64,000 nt of DNA from JAWRCU01 sp033542235 (GCF_033542235.1 NZ_JAWRCU010000004.1:186001-250000), one strand, 5' to 3'. Positions 1 to 8,968 are shown, counted from the first letter of the stretch. Numbers and translations: made by a program. The notes: generated by a model from the sequence alone, not told the origin.

Positions 1-1467
1 CTTGCGGCCAGTCAGGTAGCGCGAATAGTTCTCGATGCCGGCGCAGGAGCCGGTCGCCTCGAGCATCTCGAGATCGAAGCGCGTGCGCTGCTCGAGGCGC
101 TGTGCCTCCAGCAGCCGGCCGGCGCGCTCAAGCTCCTCGAGGCGGAACTTCAGCTCCTCGCGGATCGACTTGATGGCCTGGTTGAGGGTAGGCCTCGGCG
201 TCACATAGTGCGAGTTGGCGTAGATCTTCACGCTCTTCAGCTCGCCCGTCTTCTTGCCTGTCAGCGGGTCGAATTCGGTGATCGCCTCGATCTCGTCGCC
301 GAACATGGAGATGCGCCAGGCGCGGTCCTCCAAGTGAGCGGGGAAGATCTCGATCGTGTCGCCGCGCACGCGGAACGAGCCGCGCACGAAGTTCACCTCC
401 TGGCGCTTATATTGCTGGGCAACGAGGTCGGCGAGCAGCTGCCGCTGGTCGAGGTGGTCGCCGACCGTCATCTGGAAGGTCATCGCCGTATAGGTCTCGA
501 CCGAGCCGATACCGTAAATGCAGGAGACCGAGGCGACGATGACGACGTCGTCACGCTCCAGCAGCGAGCGCGTCGCCGAGTGGCGCATGCGGTCGATCTG
601 CTCGTTAATGGAGGATTCCTTCTCGATATAGGTATCGGTGCGCGGGACGTAGGCTTCGGGCTGGTAATAGTCGTAATAGGAGACGAAATACTCGACCGCG
701 TTTTCAGGGAAGAACTGCTTGAACTCGCCGTAGAGCTGGGCGGCGAGCGTCTTGTTGGGCGCAAGGATGAGGGCAGGGCGCTGCGTCGCCTCGATCACCT
801 TGGCCATGGTGAAGGTCTTGCCCGAGCCGGTGACGCCGAGCAGCACCTGGGTGCGGTCGTTCTGGCCGACGCCTTCTACCAAATCCTTGATGGCGGTCGG
901 CTGGTCGCCGGCCGGCTCGAATTCGCTGACCATCTTCAGCGCTATGCCGCCCTCGGACTTCTCGGGCCGCTCAGGCCGGTGCGGTGTCCAGATCTGGCCG
1001 TTCTTGTGGAGCGGGTTGCCGCTCTCGATCAACTTCGACAGCGCCTCGACGGTTGCGGTGACGCCGCCGCTGGGCAGTGCTTCGGCATCTTCAAGCCCGA
1101 TGTCCAGCCCGGGAATCGGGTTGAGACCGGCCGCAGCACGTTCGCGCGCCGAGGCAGCGCCACCCATCGAAGTGCCGCGCGCAGTCTTGGTAGGTGCGGA
1201 GGAGCGCTCGGGAACCTTTTTGGGTCCCTTGGGCGGCTTTCGTCCCTCCTTCTCGGCCTCGCGCGTGATCTGCTCGGCCCAGCTCGAGACAGGTCCGCCG
1301 AACGGCGTGCCGGCGAACTCCGCCTGTGGGGCTTCGGAGAAGCCGCCAGGCTCGAGCGGCTCGGAGGCATCGAGGAAATCGGTCAGCGGGCTGCGCCGCT
1401 TGCGCGAGCCGAATGTCTGCTCGTCCGCCTTCTTCGTGGCGGTCTTTTTCGCGGGGGATTTGGCCAT
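1..1467 (-). CDS. uvrB: UvrABC system protein B, N-terminal part (cut by the left edge)
   Basis: Excinuclease ABC subunit B, the damage-verifying helicase-like subunit of nucleotide excision repair. The 489 visible codons begin at ATG 1467 and run off the left edge, so the C-terminal helicase half and the UvrC-binding UVR motif are not in the window. A basic, low-complexity leader of about 150 residues, common in rhizobial UvrB, precedes the conserved part. There follow the Walker A motif GVTGSGKT, the LAPNKTLAAQL block and the beta-hairpin region with YYDYYQPEAY, which is diagnostic of UvrB. I saw no GTTC-N7-GTTC (alphaproteobacterial LexA) box in the 190 bp upstream. Identification is very secure; only the exact start inside the leader could vary. 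Confidence 0.95.
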   Translation of the reverse strand, partial: MAKSPAKKTATKKADEQTFGSRKRRSPLTDFLDASEPLEPGGFSEAPQAEFAGTPFGGPVSSWAEQITREAEKEGRKPPKGPKKVPERSSAPTKTARGTSMGGAASARERAAAGLNPIPGLDIGLEDAEALPSGGVTATVEALSKLIESGNPLHKNGQIWTPHRPERPEKSEGGIALKMVSEFEPAGDQPTAIKDLVEGVGQNDRTQVLLGVTGSGKTFTMAKVIEATQRPALILAPNKTLAAQLYGEFKQFFPENAVEYFVSYYDYYQPEAYVPRTDTYIEKESSINEQIDRMRHSATRSLLERDDVVIVASVSCIYGIGSVETYTAMTFQMTVGDHLDQRQLLADLVAQQYKRQEVNFVRGSFRVRGDTIEIFPAHLEDRAWRISMFGDEIEAITEFDPLTGKKTGELKSVKIYANSHYVTPRPTLNQAIKSIREELKFRLEELERAGRLLEAQRLEQRTRFDLEMLEATGSCAGIENYSRYLTGRK

Positions 1468-1659
1468 GGGGTCAATATGGGCGGAGTCCGCCCGGATGGA
1501 AAGGGTCGATGTGGAGCGGGTCCGGCGTGGCGACAGGCTGCTGACAGCAGGTTGTCAGGATCGGAGCGCTGGACGGCTCGACCGGCGAGCGTTCCTCCGA
1601 TTACCAACGAGCTCGTTGAACGCCCCGAATGCGGGCAGCCGAACAAGGAGGAGCAAGGA

Positions 1660-2406
1660 GTGGCGATCGATCGGAAACAAGTTTCATGGCACTCCCCGAT
1701 CATTGAATTGCGGCAATACGATCTGCTGCCCGGCATGCGTGAGACGCTGATCGATGTTTTCGACACGCATTTCATCGAGGGACAGGAGACCGAAGGCATG
1801 GCGGTCATCGGCCAATTCCGTGATCTCGACAACCCGGACAGCTTCGTCTGGCTGCGCGGCTTCGCCGACATGGACGCGCGCAAGAAGGCGCTGGAGGCTT
1901 TTTACAGCGGGCCTGTGTGGATGAGGCACCGGGATGCCGCGAACGCCACCATGACCCGCTTCGACAATGTGCTGCTGCTGCGCCCGGCCACGCCTGCCGG
2001 TGGCTTCGCGCTCGACGTCACGGACCGGCCAGTGCCAGGCGCGGCCGGTGAGGCAAAGAGCCTCATCACGATCAACATCATTGCCGTGCGCGGCGATGTG
2101 GCTGAATTCGCGGCCTGGCATCGCGACAACATGCTCCCGATCCTGAAGGATGCAGGGGCGGACGTGGTCGCGGTCTTGGTTACCGAAAATACGGAGAACA
2201 ATTTTCCAGCCCTTCCTGTCCGGACGGACAAGCAGGTCCTCGTCATTCTCACGCGCTTTGCCGACGTGGCCGGGTTGGATCGATTCCGCGCCGACCTTGC
2301 CGGGACGGCCGGGTGGATAGCGGCGTCCAAAGCGGCCGCCGCTTATGTCGAAGGGCCGCCGCACACGCTCAGGCTGACGCCGACGGCCCGGTCGCTGCTG
2401 CGGTGA
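1660..2406 (+). CDS. NIPSNAP family protein
   Basis: A 248-residue cytoplasmic protein with two ferredoxin-like (dimeric alpha/beta barrel) halves. The N-terminal half opens with IIELRQYDLLPG and contains the NIPSNAP-typical GPVWMRHRDAANATM stretch; the second half (from about residue 125) repeats the fold more loosely. The biochemical role of bacterial NIPSNAP proteins is not established. The reading frame is open far upstream, but the GTG at 1660 is preceded at 8-bp spacing by AAGGAGG (1645-1651), which decides the start. It is divergent from uvrB and appears monocistronic. The upstream extension of the frame overlaps uvrB and is not coding. Confidence 0.82.
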   Translation: MAIDRKQVSWHSPIIELRQYDLLPGMRETLIDVFDTHFIEGQETEGMAVIGQFRDLDNPDSFVWLRGFADMDARKKALEAFYSGPVWMRHRDAANATMTRFDNVLLLRPATPAGGFALDVTDRPVPGAAGEAKSLITINIIAVRGDVAEFAAWHRDNMLPILKDAGADVVAVLVTENTENNFPALPVRTDKQVLVILTRFADVAGLDRFRADLAGTAGWIAASKAAAAYVEGPPHTLRLTPTARSLLR

Positions 2407-2483
2407 GTTTTCCAACTCTCGGCCGCGTCGAATGAAACGAACGCGTCCAGAGGTGGGTTCCAATAAATATTAGCCCGACGGGC

Positions 2484-2510
2484 GGAACTCTTTCGAACCC
2501 CAATTGCGTT
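2484..2510 (+). promoter_or_regulatory. Possible EcfG-type promoter (GGAAC-N18-CGTT)
   Basis: GGAAC at 2484-2488 and CGTT at 2507-2510 match both hexamer cores of the alphaproteobacterial general-stress sigma factor EcfG, but the spacer is 18 bp where 16-17 is usual. It lies 38 bp before the start of the 27-residue membrane peptide gene. The longer spacer keeps confidence low. Confidence 0.35.
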
Positions 2511-2548
2511 TATGCTGCGGTCATCAAAGTCACAGCATGGAGTAAAAA

Positions 2549-2632
2549 ATGGGTCGCGGAATACTCTTGTGGTTGCTTGGGATTCCAATCCCGATAATCA
2601 TTCTGATTTGGCTGCTGGGCGGCTTGCATTGA
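2549..2632 (+). CDS. 27-residue membrane peptide (MGRGILLW type)
   Basis: A very small gene encoding 27 residues, starting MGRGILLWLLGIPIP and ending WLLGGLH. Almost the whole peptide is one hydrophobic helix with a GIPIPIIIL core and a Gly-Arg N-terminus, so a single membrane span is expected. I recall closely similar peptides of 25-30 residues annotated as hypothetical proteins in many proteobacteria; no function is known to me. A TGGAG Shine-Dalgarno element (2538-2542) lies 6 bp before the ATG. A stress-type promoter motif is found just upstream. The real frame differs from the longer overlapping frame, which has no family resemblance. Confidence 0.72.
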   Translation: MGRGILLWLLGIPIPIIILIWLLGGLH

Positions 2633-2835
2633 CGTCGATCGCGCGTCAGGCATTGTCGAGCATATCGCCATGCCAGGCCCGCCGTCATGTGAGGCGGCGG
2701 GCCAATTGTTTGCCGAATTCCGGCCTTTGGGCTTCATAGGGCAGCTATCGGCTGCGTGCCCCGGCTCCTCGTATGCATGGACGGCGTAGCAGTGAGCGGC
2801 TCTGCTGGTCGTGGTCCAACTGGCTGCGCGCCAAT

Positions 2836-2940
2836 AGCGGCTGACGCCCGGATAGATCCGGGCTGCCGCTCTATCTGGTGGTTTTTGCCGCATTTGTGCA
2901 ACGCCAAGTGATTCCACTTGGCTGCAAAATGCTCCAGCGG
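2836..2940. repeat. 105-bp dispersed intergenic repeat, copy 1
   Basis: By eye this 105-bp stretch matches 41488-41592 at 97 of 105 positions, without gaps. It contains two hairpins: GCCCGGAT/ATCCGGGC with a 2-nt loop, and GCCAAGTG/CACTTGGC with a 4-nt loop. It fills much of the 337-bp gap between the 27-residue peptide gene and the YihY gene, in which I see no other gene. Confidence 0.8.
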
Positions 2941-2969
2941 CCGGAACTATTGAGCGCGTGCAGTCTTGA

Positions 2970-3851
2970 ATGAAAGGCGCGCTAGCGCGAGCAAACATGC
3001 GAGCTTTTAGGACAGCTTGGGTCTTAACGAAGGTCAGCGTTACAGGCTTCATCGAAGACAACGCGTTGAGCCATGGGGCGGCCATGGCGTTTTATGCGGC
3101 GACATCGCTCGCTCCAATCTTGTTGATCGTCGTCGCGATCGCCGGCCTTGCGGTGGGGCATGATGCTGCCGAGGTTGCACTTTCTGCGGAAATTTCAGGG
3201 CTGATGGGACCCCAAAGCGCGACCCTGTTACGGGCAGCGGTTGAAGGCGCGTCAAATCAGACGAGTGGGACGATGGCCGCAATTGTCGGTACCGTCACGC
3301 TTCTTGTGACGGCCTCCGGCGTGTTTGGGGAGATGCAGACCGCCCTCAACGCTATCTGGAAGATCGAACCGGGAGGAAGCTCCCTCGCCAGGATCGTGCG
3401 TGCGCGTGCCGCAAGCCTGGGTCTCGTTGCGGCGCTGGGCTTCTTGCTGCTGGTTTCTCTGGTGGCAAGCACCGCCATTTCGGCTCTGGGCAATCTGCTC
3501 AATAGCTATCTGCCATTTGGGGAAGTCATCGCGAGCAGCATAAATACCGTCTTTTCCTTTGCCCTGATTACGGTGCTGTTCGCGGCGATCTACAAGGTTC
3601 TGCCCGACAGGTCTCTCTCATGGAGAGATGTCGGGCTCGGTGCAGTGGTGACGGCGGCGCTGTTTACGGTGGGGAAGTCCTTGATCGGCTGGTATCTCGG
3701 AACCAGTGCGACGGCGTCTTCGTACGGCGCTGCCGGCGGGCTGATCATCACGCTTCTGTGGGTATACTATTCCTCGCAAATCTTTTTGCTGGGCGCCGAG
3801 TTCACCCGCGCCTATTCCCTCTGGAGGGCCCCTGGCCGAACCTCCCGTTGA
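2970..3851 (+). CDS. YihY/virulence factor BrkB family membrane protein
   Basis: A 293-residue integral inner-membrane protein with about six hydrophobic segments (near residues 38-62, 95-118, 140-165, 185-210, 220-245 and 252-275). Family signatures are the early ALSHGAAMAFYAATSLAPIL stretch, the central FGEMQTALNAIWKI segment and the late YGAAGGLIITLLWVYYSSQI helix. Some members were once annotated as ribonuclease BN; that activity belongs to another protein and the family's role is unresolved. The first ATG (2970) is used; a second one at 2997 is possible. The gene stands alone and its end faces the leftward exporter gene. Confidence 0.88.
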   Translation: MKGALARANMRAFRTAWVLTKVSVTGFIEDNALSHGAAMAFYAATSLAPILLIVVAIAGLAVGHDAAEVALSAEISGLMGPQSATLLRAAVEGASNQTSGTMAAIVGTVTLLVTASGVFGEMQTALNAIWKIEPGGSSLARIVRARAASLGLVAALGFLLLVSLVASTAISALGNLLNSYLPFGEVIASSINTVFSFALITVLFAAIYKVLPDRSLSWRDVGLGAVVTAALFTVGKSLIGWYLGTSATASSYGAAGGLIITLLWVYYSSQIFLLGAEFTRAYSLWRAPGRTSR

Positions 3852-3941
3852 TCGCTCCCTCGGCTTTCAAAGCTGTCCTCGCCGAGTGTCCCGCCCCCTG
3901 AACAGCTCTTGATACCGACCGCACGGTCGCTGCTGCGGCGA

Positions 3942-5072
3942 TCAAGCCGCTCTGGAGGAGGGTTGCCCCAACGAAGTTGCCGAGGGCTGACACCTTCCAT
4001 CCCATTCGTCCCAAAGCCTCATCACGAGCTCGAGGTCGCTCAGCAGCTTGGTCAACTCGACAATTGCGCCAGGCGACTGGATCCCCGCCCGGTGCACATC
4101 CAGCATGCGCGAAATAAGGTAATTGTGCGCGCGGGCGAGCTCTTCCGGGACACTTGGCCGCTTGGTGGCCACGGCATGCTCGGTAGATTTTTCCCAAAGG
4201 CTGCGGCCTGCCAAGACGGCACCGCCAACCACCAGGCAGCCTGACCAAAGCAGGCTCAACTGCAGTGCCGCTCCCGCAAGCAGAGCCACCAGCAGCGCGC
4301 CGATGAACGGCTCGACATAGGAGAAGGCCCCCAATGCCTGGATGTCCCCCTTCTTCATCCCATAGTCCCAGAGGAAGATCGCCAGACCCATCGGAAGCAT
4401 TCCAAGAAGAGCAATGGCGAGCCATTCCTGGGCGGAAGGTTGGACCCATTGCTCCAGCAAAAGGTGAGCGAGGCCGGCCAGGATCGCGGACGCTGCGTAA
4501 AAGGTCCCCATCACCGATGAAGGGACATCGGCGAAACTTCTCGACAGCAGCGAGTAAAGGCCCCAGAGCGCCGCTGCGACGCCGATGAGACTGAGATAGA
4601 ACACCGCATGTCCATCCGATCGGGCAGCCTCACCGCCCTGCTCAACGAGGAGGAGGACCCCGCACAGGCCGACCAACGCACCGGCGACATGCCACCAGCG
4701 TAGCCGCTCGCCTGGCAGCAACGCCGATCCGAGTACGATCATGAGCGGCGTGGTGCCCTGGAGCAGCGCGGCTGCCATGGGAGGCGCTTTCTGGGTCGCG
4801 TAGTAGATGCAGGCGTGATAGCCGACCAGCGCAGTGACGGTCACCACCCAGACCAGAACCGGCTGCCTGAATGCGGCGAGCGGGTGAGTCCCGGTTGTCC
4901 AGCACACGAATGGTGTCAGGCACGCGGCGAACATGAAGGCGAGCGCGACCGTCTGAAGCGGCGGCAGCGCAGTAGTGAAGGTGATGAGGGTCGTTTCTGT
5001 TGCCCACAGAACAACGCCGATGGCTCCTAGAACTGAAGCCAAGAGCTTGTTCGATCCCAAAGCGCTACTCAT
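3942..5072 (-). CDS. EamA/DMT-superfamily transporter with C-terminal extension
   Basis: A 376-residue drug/metabolite-type exporter of the inner membrane. Ten hydrophobic helices form two EamA repeats (about residues 10-142 and 158-292), with the typical ALLQGTTPLMIVLGSALLPGE segment closing repeat one. The last 70-80 residues are hydrophilic and mostly helical, longer than the usual 290-310-residue family member. The gene starts 30 bp after the PLP decarboxylase gene on the same strand. A likely, untested role is export of the amine made by that enzyme, or exchange of its amino-acid substrate. Start ATG 5072 has only a weak ribosome-binding site (AGAAG). Substrate cannot be read from sequence. 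Confidence 0.85.
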   Translation of the reverse strand: MSSALGSNKLLASVLGAIGVVLWATETTLITFTTALPPLQTVALAFMFAACLTPFVCWTTGTHPLAAFRQPVLVWVVTVTALVGYHACIYYATQKAPPMAAALLQGTTPLMIVLGSALLPGERLRWWHVAGALVGLCGVLLLVEQGGEAARSDGHAVFYLSLIGVAAALWGLYSLLSRSFADVPSSVMGTFYAASAILAGLAHLLLEQWVQPSAQEWLAIALLGMLPMGLAIFLWDYGMKKGDIQALGAFSYVEPFIGALLVALLAGAALQLSLLWSGCLVVGGAVLAGRSLWEKSTEHAVATKRPSVPEELARAHNYLISRMLDVHRAGIQSPGAIVELTKLLSDLELVMRLWDEWDGRCQPSATSLGQPSSRAA

Positions 5073-5102
5073 GATGAGTGCTTCTGAATAGCTATTCGGC
5101 GC

Positions 5103-6335
5103 TCAGTTTGTCACGGCGACGATCTTGTCGGCATGGAAGCCGTTGAAACGGGTTCGCATGGAAAGGCTATAGGCGCCCATCATACCCACCTCGATCCAGT
5201 CTCCTTCCCGGACATCCGCCGGCAACAGGAAAGGCGCTCCGAGCACGTCGTTCGAATCGCAGGTCGGTCCATACACCTTAAACTGGGCCAATCGGGCCGA
5301 GAGCGATCCGACCTTTCGAATGACCCGCGTCGGGCGGCGTTCCTTGGGGTGGCCGAGTTCCTGCAACGTGCCGAATACACCGTCGTTCAGGAAGACGCAG
5401 TCTCCTCGCCTGACGACAACCTGCAACACGGCGGTTCCGGCCGTTGCAACAAGGCTGCGCCCCGGCTCGCACAGGAGAAGGCATCCCGACGGCAAATCCA
5501 GCTTCCGGCGTCCGATCACAATACGGGAGAAATAGTGCTCGATAGTCTTCGGATCGTCGCCGGGGTAGGGCGCAGGAAACCCGCCGCCGACATTGAGGAC
5601 ATGAAGCGGCACGCGGGCCTTGCGAGCCACGCTGCCCATGAGTTCGATCGCCTTCTCGAAAGCTGAAGGAGACAGGCACTGAGATCCCACATGGAAGGAT
5701 ATACCGGCCCTTACGCCGGCTTGGCCGATCTTCTGCAGCAGCCGTACTGCGTCCGCCGGCGCGGCGCCGAACTTGGTCGACAGCGCATAGCGTGCATCAC
5801 CCGACTGGGTGGCGAGCCGCACGGCAATGACCAGGTCGCTGTCACGTTCGGCCTCTTCGAGGATCTTGTCGATCTCCCCCTCGCAATCGACCGTGTAGAA
5901 GCGGATCTGATGCTCCTGGCTTGCGATGCGGATAGCGGGCCGCGTCTTTGCGGGATTGTTGAAATATTGCCCGGCCTTGCCGCCGAACAGGCCGTGGATG
6001 AGTTTGATTTCGTCCAGCGACGCCACGTCAAAATCGGTGATGCCTTCGTCAAACAGGGTCTCAAGGACGGCCGGATGAGGATTGCACTTCACGGCATAGA
6101 GTACGCGCCCTGGAAAGGCCCGGAAGCGCCGGGCCGCAGCCCTGAGCTCTGACGGGTGGATGCAGAAAACCGGTTCGGAGGGCTCCAACTCCTGAACCAC
6201 TGCGTCCACGCTGGGAAAATTGTCCAGCTCCCGCCCTTTCTGCCGGGCACGTTCAAGCGAAGGAAGGGCCTCCTTCACACGATCGAAGAGCTGTGCAGGC
6301 GTAGGGGCGCCCGCAGCGGCCAAAGCGCTGTTCAT
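5103..6335 (-). CDS. Type III PLP-dependent decarboxylase (ornithine/lysine decarboxylase-like)
   Basis: A 410-residue alanine-racemase-fold decarboxylase of the eukaryotic-type ornithine decarboxylase/DABA family. The PLP lysine is in YAVKCNPHP (K83). Other signatures are HVGSQ (215-219), the phosphate loop GGGFP (250-254), EPGR (290-293) and the active-site CDSND (359-363). CDxxD at this position is the ornithine/lysine-type signature, making putrescine or cadaverine formation likely; arginine and diaminopimelate are less likely. The frame is open further upstream, but ATG 6335 has a GAGGAGAGG ribosome-binding site and gives the normal family length. It lies 32 bp after the GGDEF-EAL gene and 30 bp before the exporter, suggesting one operon. 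Confidence 0.88.
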   Translation of the reverse strand: MNSALAAAGAPTPAQLFDRVKEALPSLERARQKGRELDNFPSVDAVVQELEPSEPVFCIHPSELRAAARRFRAFPGRVLYAVKCNPHPAVLETLFDEGITDFDVASLDEIKLIHGLFGGKAGQYFNNPAKTRPAIRIASQEHQIRFYTVDCEGEIDKILEEAERDSDLVIAVRLATQSGDARYALSTKFGAAPADAVRLLQKIGQAGVRAGISFHVGSQCLSPSAFEKAIELMGSVARKARVPLHVLNVGGGFPAPYPGDDPKTIEHYFSRIVIGRRKLDLPSGCLLLCEPGRSLVATAGTAVLQVVVRRGDCVFLNDGVFGTLQELGHPKERRPTRVIRKVGSLSARLAQFKVYGPTCDSNDVLGAPFLLPADVREGDWIEVGMMGAYSLSMRTRFNGFHADKIVAVTN

Positions 6336-6367
6336 GATGACAAACCTCTCCTCGTATATTGCTGTTG

Positions 6368-8968
6368 TTATGCCGCGTTCGTGCGGGCTGGAGCGGGCAG
6401 GCCAAAGCCCTGCCAATTGCCCAGGAACGAAGTCATCTCCAGTGCAGGCACAGGGCGCCCAAAGTAAAAGCCTTGCCCCTGCTTGCATCCTTCGCCCAGC
6501 AGAAGTGTCGCCTGCTCCATCGTTTCAACGCCTTCGGCAGTGGTTGCCATGCTGAGGCTCTCGCTCAGCCCGATAACTGATCGGACAATGGCAAGCGATT
6601 TGGCCTTGGCCTGGAGCGTGGTTACGAAGGACTTGTCGATCTTGATCTTGTCGAATGGGAAGGAATTCAAATAGCCGAGCGAAGAATAGCCGGTGCCGAA
6701 GTCGTCCATCGCAATCTGCACGCCGATGCTCTTGAGAGCCGTCAATATCTCAAGGGCAGTCTCGGTGTCGTTGATCAGCACACTTTCGGTAATCTCGAGT
6801 TCGAGGCGGTTCGGCTCCAGGCCGGTGGCCTGGAGAACCTGCCGCACCGTGTCCACCAGCTCGCGATGGCGGAACTGGACGGGAGACAGATTCACGGCGA
6901 CCCGCAGTCCAGGCCAGGAGAGAGCCTGCCGGCAAGCCGTCCGCAACACCCACTCCCCAATCGAAATAATGAGACCCGTTTCCTCAGCGAGCGAGATGAA
7001 CTCGCCCGGAGCAACGAGCCCGCGGCTTGGATGGCGCCACCGCAGAAGCGCCTCCACCGCCGTGACCTTCTGCGATTCAAGGTCAATCAAGGGCTGATAG
7101 TGAAGCTCCAACTCGTTCTTCAGCAGTGCCTGCCGGAGATCATATTCGAGCGCCTTGCGTGCCTGCAGTTCGACATCCATCTGAGGCTCGAAATGCCGAA
7201 CCGTTCCGCGGCCGGCCTGCTTGGCGCGGTAGAGTGCGATATCGGCGTTCTTCAGGAGTTTGTCAGGGTCATTGGCATGATCTGGGAAGGCCACGCCGAT
7301 GCTGACCCCGATATGGAGCTCATGTCCTTCGACATTGAAGGGCTGCTTGACGATCTCGATGATCTGGCGGCCAAGCACGCCCGCATCCGCGGGCTGGTTT
7401 GAGCTTGACTGGATGATTGCGAACTCGTCACCGCCCAACCGCGCGACAGTGTCACCGGAACTCACGCATGCCTGAAGGCGGGCCGCGAATTGCCGCAGCA
7501 GAACGTCGCCAGCTCCGTGGCCGAGCGTATCATTGATCTCCTTGAAGTGATCGAGATCCAGGCAAAGGACCGCGAGATCGGCATGATCGCGACGATTGTC
7601 GCTCAGGGCATAGATCAGCCGCTCCCGGAACAAGAGCCGGTTTGGCAGCTCGGTCAGGGCGTCGTGAAGCGCCAGATGATTGGCGCGCGCGTGCGCCTCC
7701 ACCTCCTCCGTGATGTCGGTGGCTGTTCCCCTGAATCCGGAAAACTCGCGTTTGCCGTTCACGATCGGCCGGCCGGCCAATCGGCATATTCTTATGTGCG
7801 ACGCTGCATCACTGTATCTGCATCGCACGTCACGGAAGGCGACGTGATCTCGCGCGCTTTCATGAAGACGAGACCAGCCCTCCGTATCGCTGTCCTTCAT
7901 AAAGAACTGTTCAAGCTGCTTGCCGAGAACACTGGCGGCGGCGATCCCAGTGACTTCCGAAAAGCGCGCCGACAGATAGACCAGCCGCATCTCGCCGTCG
8001 CATTCCCAGATCCAGTCGGAGGAAGCCTCCGCGACGTCGCGGAAGCGGGCCTCGCTCTCCTCGATGGTCTGGGCATAAGTTTCCACCGTACGAGCAGACT
8101 CTTCCAAGTCCTCGGTGGAACGGCGCACCTTCCGGATCACCTGATGGGCAAACAGGCCGAGCAACACTATGGCTGCGGCCAATGGAGGCAACTGCCATTT
8201 CAGAAGCTTGTAGCCGGGAGTAGCCGGCGTCCATGTGATGTAGGACAATATTTTTCCGGAGGGATCAAGCAGCGGCAGCATGGCGCCGTCGGCCTGTCTT
8301 TCACTCCCGATGACCTTGAGACCATCCAGGAGGTAGTCGCTGCTGATGCGCTCAACAAAAATCTTATCCAGAGCCTTCGCGAAGATGAGGCTTGAGCGCT
8401 CCTGAGGAGGGATCGTCGAGGCGTCGATGGAGGGCGGAAGGATTGCCGTGGCCGCGACGAGCAGCACTTCGTGATCCGAGCGGAGGAAGCCGACAGCTGG
8501 CTTTCCTTCTGAGCCCGCCTTGACCAGGGTCTGCAGACCTTCGGGAATGATCGAGAACGCGTCGGCAGTCTGCGGAACGCCTTTCAGGACCGAGTAGACC
8601 GTCTCGCCATCCGGCCTCAATACGAAGGCCATATCATAGCCCAGTCCCTCGTACAGATTGGCGCCCACATTGCCGTTGGTGGACGCCCACTCGAAATCCA
8701 GCGTCTGGTGCAGATTCTTGAAAACGTCTTCCCAAACCGCATAGTCTTGGAGATTTCGAGCGATCTCGCGCTTCTTTACCGCGAGCGCCGTCTCTGCCAG
8801 GGCAGTCGAGGAATCCACCTCGAGCCTGTTCTGCCCGTTTGCGCTAATGATTGCGAAGCCGAAAACAAGCAAAATGCCCAGAATGACCATGCCTGCCATG
8901 GGCACAACGACACGGCGCGTAAAGGTCTCGCCGGAAAACGAAGCTGCTTTGGGTGCTACGGTTCCCAT
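6368..8968 (-). CDS. CHASE4-PAS-GGDEF-EAL membrane protein (c-di-GMP synthesis/hydrolysis)
   Basis: An 866-residue inner-membrane signalling protein. A TM helix (about residues 20-43) and a second one (about 255-277) flank a periplasmic CHASE4-like sensor. Then follow a PAS domain with the SDWIWECD motif, a GGDEF domain with intact RLGGDEF, and an EAL domain with EALLRW, the ITES glutamate, DDFGTGYSSL, the KIDKSF lysine and EGVET. Both catalytic domains therefore look competent. The segment before GGDEF reads SSGD rather than RxxD, so the allosteric I-site is absent. ATG 8968 is chosen; a GTG at 8980 in the same frame is an alternative. It is the first gene of the apparent operon with the decarboxylase and exporter. 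Confidence 0.9.
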   Translation of the reverse strand: MGTVAPKAASFSGETFTRRVVVPMAGMVILGILLVFGFAIISANGQNRLEVDSSTALAETALAVKKREIARNLQDYAVWEDVFKNLHQTLDFEWASTNGNVGANLYEGLGYDMAFVLRPDGETVYSVLKGVPQTADAFSIIPEGLQTLVKAGSEGKPAVGFLRSDHEVLLVAATAILPPSIDASTIPPQERSSLIFAKALDKIFVERISSDYLLDGLKVIGSERQADGAMLPLLDPSGKILSYITWTPATPGYKLLKWQLPPLAAAIVLLGLFAHQVIRKVRRSTEDLEESARTVETYAQTIEESEARFRDVAEASSDWIWECDGEMRLVYLSARFSEVTGIAAASVLGKQLEQFFMKDSDTEGWSRLHESARDHVAFRDVRCRYSDAASHIRICRLAGRPIVNGKREFSGFRGTATDITEEVEAHARANHLALHDALTELPNRLLFRERLIYALSDNRRDHADLAVLCLDLDHFKEINDTLGHGAGDVLLRQFAARLQACVSSGDTVARLGGDEFAIIQSSSNQPADAGVLGRQIIEIVKQPFNVEGHELHIGVSIGVAFPDHANDPDKLLKNADIALYRAKQAGRGTVRHFEPQMDVELQARKALEYDLRQALLKNELELHYQPLIDLESQKVTAVEALLRWRHPSRGLVAPGEFISLAEETGLIISIGEWVLRTACRQALSWPGLRVAVNLSPVQFRHRELVDTVRQVLQATGLEPNRLELEITESVLINDTETALEILTALKSIGVQIAMDDFGTGYSSLGYLNSFPFDKIKIDKSFVTTLQAKAKSLAIVRSVIGLSESLSMATTAEGVETMEQATLLLGEGCKQGQGFYFGRPVPALEMTSFLGNWQGFGLPAPARTNAA

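Noticed and set aside
208..1659. Long open frame reading through the uvrB region into the NIPSNAP gene
   Set aside because: It is antisense to uvrB, low in complexity and has no family resemblance; the real gene starts at GTG 1660 with a good ribosome-binding site.
2380..2403. 24-bp motif (CCGAC..C.CGGTCGCTGCTGCGG) repeated at 3915-3938
   Set aside because: 22 of 24 bases match, but it is short, GC-rich and partly inside the NIPSNAP coding end; chance or a minor repeat cannot be separated.
5073..6367. speF-type or other riboswitch controlling the ornithine-type decarboxylase
   Set aside because: Only 32 bp separate the decarboxylase from the preceding gene, leaving no room for a leader RNA.
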